Shown one piece after another: positions 60,805 through 64,000 of a DNA stretch of 64,000 nucleotides. Source of the stretch: Mesobacillus jeotgali. Lineage in GTDB: Bacteria; Bacillota; Bacilli; Bacillales; Cytobacillaceae. The stretch lies in NCBI RefSeq assembly GCF_014856545.2, contig NZ_CP109811.1, positions 2,102,001-2,166,000 on the forward strand, in the 5' to 3' direction. The position numbers were made by a program, and so were the translations under genes. Within the stretch, counting starts at the first letter, position 1. Every line of letters starts with the position of its first letter. The notes below the pieces were generated by a model, which saw only the letters and a program-made list of their open reading frames with translations, did no database searches and was not told the DNA's origin.

Positions 60805-60834
60805 GCGGCAGTTAATATATATTGTCGCTTTTTT
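60805..60834 (+). terminator. Terminator after the proline dehydrogenase gene
   Basis: GCGGCA (60805-60810) pairs with TGTCGC (60823-60828) with one wobble, followed by six Ts. Confidence 0.7.
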
Positions 60835-60937
60835 GTTATTCTACATAAATGTTGCGCAAAGGAAACAAATGGTCATTATAGTGCGTGGTCAATCTTTTTC
60901 CAGAGGAGTCTAATGGTCTTAAAAAGGGGTATCAGCC

Positions 60938-61237
60938 TTGGAAGAACAGACCATTGAATTCGGCCACAAACTAAAAATGTTACACAAAAAACAATTCCTA
61001 AGCCAAGAAGATTTAGCAGAATTAAGCAAGCTCGATCGAAAATACATAAGCAATTTAGAAAGAAATGTATCTAGTCCAACGCTTGATACATTGTACAAAC
61101 TAGCCGCAGCATTCGGCATAACATACTTGGAACTGAGTCAGGAAATTAGTGAAGTAGAAGAAAACCAAAATTACCTTATCATCGCCACAAAAGAAGCAGA
61201 AGAAATAAAGGCTATGCAAAAAAATAAGAAGCAGTAG
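60938..61237 (+). CDS. XRE-family HTH regulator
   Basis: This 99-residue protein has a compact HTH_3 domain (about 8-66): LSQEDLAELSKLDRKYISNLERNVSSPTLDTLYKLAAAFG. The C-terminal 30 residues are acidic and then Lys-rich. It is the type that controls adjacent defence or restriction genes, and it opens a block of rightward genes ending in a helicase. The start is TTG 60938. Confidence 0.85.
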   Translation: MEEQTIEFGHKLKMLHKKQFLSQEDLAELSKLDRKYISNLERNVSSPTLDTLYKLAAAFGITYLELSQEISEVEENQNYLIIATKEAEEIKAMQKNKKQ

Positions 61238-61261
61238 ATTCCCATCCAACTGGAGGTAACT

Positions 61262-61501
61262 ATGCAGACAGTAGATATTATTGATCGAAAAGTATCCCAA
61301 TTCATAAATGAGTATAACGATGAGATTGAGATGGAAATCATTAAGTATCAAGATCATTATAAAGTAGTCGTGACGATATGCCAGGAAGCACCACCTTATA
61401 AGGATTTTATTGGGATTGGGAGCGATAAAAGGATTGCGAGGAGAGCGGCTAGGAGGGCTTTAATGAAACTATACAGCGTGGCGTATCCTAATTTATTTTA
61501 G
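61262..61501 (+). CDS. Small dsRBD-like protein
   Basis: This 79-residue protein starts at ATG 61262, 24 bases after the XRE gene, with CTGGAGG upstream. Its C-terminal half, YKVVVTICQEAPPYKDF followed by GIGSDKRIARRAARRALMKLY, resembles the last two strands and second helix of double-stranded-RNA-binding domains. There a Gly-rich loop is followed by basic residues and a helix of Ala/Arg. The first helix is less clear. If real it would bind structured RNA. Its link to the neighbouring regulator or helicase is unknown. Confidence 0.55.
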   Translation: MQTVDIIDRKVSQFINEYNDEIEMEIIKYQDHYKVVVTICQEAPPYKDFIGIGSDKRIARRAARRALMKLYSVAYPNLF

Positions 61502-61509
61502 AAATTATA

Positions 61510-61554
61510 AAATGGAAAGAATCTATAAACTATTAGATTGCTTTCCATTTTTTC
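61510..61554 (+). terminator. Terminator
   Basis: AATGGAAAG (61511-61519) pairs with CTTTCCATT (61541-61549), followed by Ts. Confidence 0.85.
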
Positions 61555-61635
61555 TATAGAATTTCAAAAATAAGAATTTTGACTTATTAATAATTCAATG
61601 TAAATTAGTTACATTTATTATAAGGGGGGAGAAAA

Positions 61636-62265
61636 ATGCCGGGGGATAAAATAATTAGATGGGGTATCCCAGGGTGGATACTGATGGCTTGGCTCTTATC
61701 TCTTTATACAGTAACACATCAGGAACAAGTTTTAGATTTTTTAAAGAATGAAGCTGTCAAATCATTAAGTATTACAGCTATATTAGGAAGTATTGGTGTT
61801 CCACTGGGTTATTTGATTCACGAACTATATTTTGCTATGTCATGGACTATAATAAAAATTGACATCAACAAGATTATTTTAAAGGTAGAAAATTTCCCTT
61901 ATCTCAAAAATTGGAACTCCCTAAATGATAAAGAAAAGTATTATTACTTTGAATACATTTGGGATAAAAATATCAATAGACTTGAAGAAGGATTAAGGAA
62001 AGAAATGAAGGAAAGATATCGTGATAGATTAACATTAATACATAGTTTAGGAACTCTTTTCTTTAGTATGTTATTAACCATTGTAGCTTCTATAACTGGA
62101 ATCGTATTAGAACTGGGGTTAACAATCATTACTTCCTTAGTAATGTTATTTCAAATAATTACAGTTTTGATTCTTTGGAAGAATTATAAGTATCATTCTG
62201 ATCAACTTAAAGATTATCAAGGATACTTTTTAAATGACATGATAAATAATAAGTTGAATATTTGA
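61636..62265 (+). CDS. Membrane protein of unknown function
   Basis: This 209-residue protein has four hydrophobic segments: a pair at about 8-25 and 42-68 and a pair at about 135-180. They enclose a charged cytoplasmic stretch rich in Lys, Glu and Tyr (EKYYYFEYIWDKNINRLEEGLRKEMKERYRDR). Such two-plus-two membrane proteins occur near defence helicases, but no family is recognised. AGGGGGGAG precedes the ATG. Confidence 0.7.
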   Translation: MPGDKIIRWGIPGWILMAWLLSLYTVTHQEQVLDFLKNEAVKSLSITAILGSIGVPLGYLIHELYFAMSWTIIKIDINKIILKVENFPYLKNWNSLNDKEKYYYFEYIWDKNINRLEEGLRKEMKERYRDRLTLIHSLGTLFFSMLLTIVASITGIVLELGLTIITSLVMLFQIITVLILWKNYKYHSDQLKDYQGYFLNDMINNKLNI

Positions 62266-62293
62266 GTAGAATGATTAATTATTGGATTTAAGA

Positions 62294-62317
62294 GACTTCC
62301 GTCATGGGAGTTTTTTT
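62294..62317 (+). terminator. Terminator
   Basis: ACTTCC (62295-62300) pairs with GGGAGT (62306-62311) with one wobble, followed by seven Ts. Confidence 0.7.
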
Positions 62318-62494
62318 ATTTTACAGCAATTACAGTCCGGTAAGAATCTCTCTAAAAGGGTCGGTAAATAAAATATCATTCAATTAGGTTAGCCCTTAGT
62401 ATGTACTCTATTTATCACCTATTATTGAGAAAATTCTAATGGTATAATGTTATTAACTAATTTTGTAAACTTATTCCTAGGAAGGTCGATAAAA

Positions 62495-64000
62495 ATGGAT
62501 TTCCAAGGTCTTAATATTTCTTATCAGTATCGTTCTGATGTTGAAGAGATAAATGTTGTGCGAGATTTTTACATACCTGTATTAAGCTCGAGTAAAACAT
62601 ATAAGAGAGCAGTTGGTTATTTTACTTCTAATTCTCTTTCCTTAGCAGCTAAAGGTTTTTCTGAGTTGATTGAGAATGGGGGAAAAATCCAGCTTATCGC
62701 TTCTCCATACCTTGAAAAAGCAGATATTGAAGCTATTGAACAAGGCTATAAGCAAAGGGACGAAATGATAGAAGAGGCTTTGAACAGACAGTTAGAACAT
62801 CCCGAAAATGAGATACAGAGGGAAAGATTAAATTATCTTGCATGGTTGATTGCAAATAATCAACTGGATATTAAGATTGCGGTATTAAAGAACCTCAAGC
62901 AGGGAATTTACCATGAAAAATTAGGTCTTATGGAAGATTATTTTGGAAATAAGCTTGCGTTTACCGGATCTTCAAATGAAACCATTGGGGGATTAGTTAA
63001 TAACTTTGAGTCAATTGATGTCTTTTGTTCTTGGAATCCTTCTGAGAGTATGAGGGTGGAAAGAAAAGAAAGAGATTTTAATGCACTTTGGGATAATAGT
63101 ACAAAAAATTTAGAGGTTATAGAGTTTCATCAGGCTCTTAAAGATAAATTGTTATCTTTTAAGAAGGATACATATTATAAGGTTGACCCCGAGGCTACCG
63201 AAAATCAAGATACCACTCTTGTTGTAAAGGAAAAAAACCAACTGGAATTTTATCCCAAAATACCAAGTCGCATAAAGGTAAGGGAATATCAGAAAGAAGC
63301 CATTATCAGCTGGTTCAGGAATGAATGTCAAGGGTTGTTAGAAATGGCTACCGGAACTGGGAAGACTATTACAGCACTATCGGCTCTTTCTAAGTTATAT
63401 GAACATACTGGAAGATTAGGTATTGTAATTGTATGTCCTTATACCCATCTGGTCGACCAATGGGTTAAAGATATAAAAGCTTTTAATATGAGTCCAATAG
63501 TAGCATACCATTCGAAAACTCTATGGGAAGAAGATTTAAATTATCATATTACAGCTTTTCAATCCGGTATTATTAATCATTTTTGTTTAATAACGACTAA
63601 TAAAACTTACCTGACTGATACAATGCAAGCGCTTTTAAGACGCTTATCGAAAGATATTCTTTTTGTAGCAGATGAGGCTCACCATTTAGGGGCTGAACAA
63701 AGTAGAGTGAAGTTAATTGATGAGTTCCCATACAGACTAGCTTTGTCAGCAACTCCAAATAGATGGTATGACGATGATGCTACAGAACAACTTATCAATT
63801 ATTTCGGCTCAAAAGTGGTTTTTCAGTTTGGCTTAGACAAAGCAATAGGTGAATTCTTAACACAATATTACTATTATCCACATTTGGTTTACTTGGATCA
63901 AGATGAAGCAGAACTTTATCATGAAATAACGAATAAGATAGCAAAGTATAGCGTAATGAATGATGATGGACCATCGGCTAGTAAGGAACTCATTAAAAAT
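62495..64000 (+). CDS. PLD-nuclease / DEAD-box helicase fusion (partial, runs off the window)
   Basis: From ATG 62495 (AGGAAGG upstream) there are 502 open codons to the window edge. The N-terminal part (about 10-220) looks like a phospholipase D-type nuclease: YFTSNSLSLAAKGF, then HEKLGLME...GNKLAFTGSSNET with the HxK and N/S pattern. It is followed by a superfamily-2 helicase: IKVREYQKEAI (Q-motif region), Walker A MATGTGKT near residue 285, VADEAHH (Walker B) near 393 and SATP near 417. The C-terminal helicase half is beyond the edge. Fusions of PLD and helicase occur in phage-defence and restriction systems. This could be such a system together with the XRE and membrane genes upstream (inference). 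Confidence 0.85.
   Translation, partial: MDFQGLNISYQYRSDVEEINVVRDFYIPVLSSSKTYKRAVGYFTSNSLSLAAKGFSELIENGGKIQLIASPYLEKADIEAIEQGYKQRDEMIEEALNRQLEHPENEIQRERLNYLAWLIANNQLDIKIAVLKNLKQGIYHEKLGLMEDYFGNKLAFTGSSNETIGGLVNNFESIDVFCSWNPSESMRVERKERDFNALWDNSTKNLEVIEFHQALKDKLLSFKKDTYYKVDPEATENQDTTLVVKEKNQLEFYPKIPSRIKVREYQKEAIISWFRNECQGLLEMATGTGKTITALSALSKLYEHTGRLGIVIVCPYTHLVDQWVKDIKAFNMSPIVAYHSKTLWEEDLNYHITAFQSGIINHFCLITTNKTYLTDTMQALLRRLSKDILFVADEAHHLGAEQSRVKLIDEFPYRLALSATPNRWYDDDATEQLINYFGSKVVFQFGLDKAIGEFLTQYYYYPHLVYLDQDEAELYHEITNKIAKYSVMNDDGPSASKELIKN

Overview
The window looks like chromosomal DNA of a low-GC Gram-positive Bacillaceae species (Bacillus/Mesobacillus-like). Evidence: strong AGGAGG-type ribosome binding sites, many TTG/GTG starts, LxxC lipoproteins, and families typical of the group (YkuK, YplQ, DUF3231, RsbR-type STAS proteins, a holin-like type I toxin, YdcZ transporters, a cold-shock protein). 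No rRNA, tRNA or CRISPR array was seen.

Layout. 0-4 kb: the start of an MBL-fold hydrolase gene, a serine-hydrolase homologue with a degenerate active site, small membrane and secreted proteins (one probably frameshifted, one a remnant), and the first of three 52-bp tandem arrays (3332-3800). 4-10 kb: an endonuclease I homologue and a Fur-controlled iron block. A reductase diverges from ATPase, hydroxamate-type binding lipoprotein and two permeases, with a consensus Fur box (6383-6397) between them. 10-21 kb: two STAS (RsbR-like) regulators flanking a YdcZ-Crp/Fnr-YdcZ operon, a class A penicillin-binding protein with a long charged tail, a lipoprotein, DUF3231, PAP2 phosphatase, a 31-residue holin-like toxin with its antitoxin-RNA region present twice, ykuK and the second 52-bp array. 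21-27 kb: a GNAT and a leftward operon of MMPL exporter, response regulator, sensor kinase and a small haem-oxidase-like membrane protein.

27-57 kb is an accessory zone of mostly single-gene units: GNATs, NUDIX hydrolases, methyltransferases, MBL hydrolases, DinB, P-loop kinases, a chloramphenicol-phosphotransferase-like protein, WYL regulator plus DJ-1, an MFS transporter and many lipoproteins. Several genes are broken (amidase, NUDIX, a large lipoprotein, a damaged signal peptide). Between these genes lies a recurrent intergenic element of about 80 bp. It has two hairpins: a terminator of the form gcgttgatcc...ggattaacgc plus a T-run, then gttgaat...attcaac, then a conserved tail ending near gaagcagga. 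I count about eight fairly full copies and roughly ten half copies. The third 52-bp array (31991-32320) and an IS110-family insertion sequence, with a structured 3' non-coding region that could hold a bridge/seek RNA, are also here.

57-64 kb returns to a more ordinary layout (DUF2200, YplQ, GNAT, proline dehydrogenase). It then enters a block of XRE regulator, a small dsRBD-like protein, a membrane protein and the first 502 codons of a PLD-nuclease/DEAD-helicase fusion cut by the window edge. This may be the edge of a defence island.

The most unusual signals are the dispersed two-hairpin element, the three arrays that share an exact 52-bp period (about five turns of B-DNA) with different sequences, the duplicated antitoxin region and the right-end helicase block. 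Function for all of these is inference.
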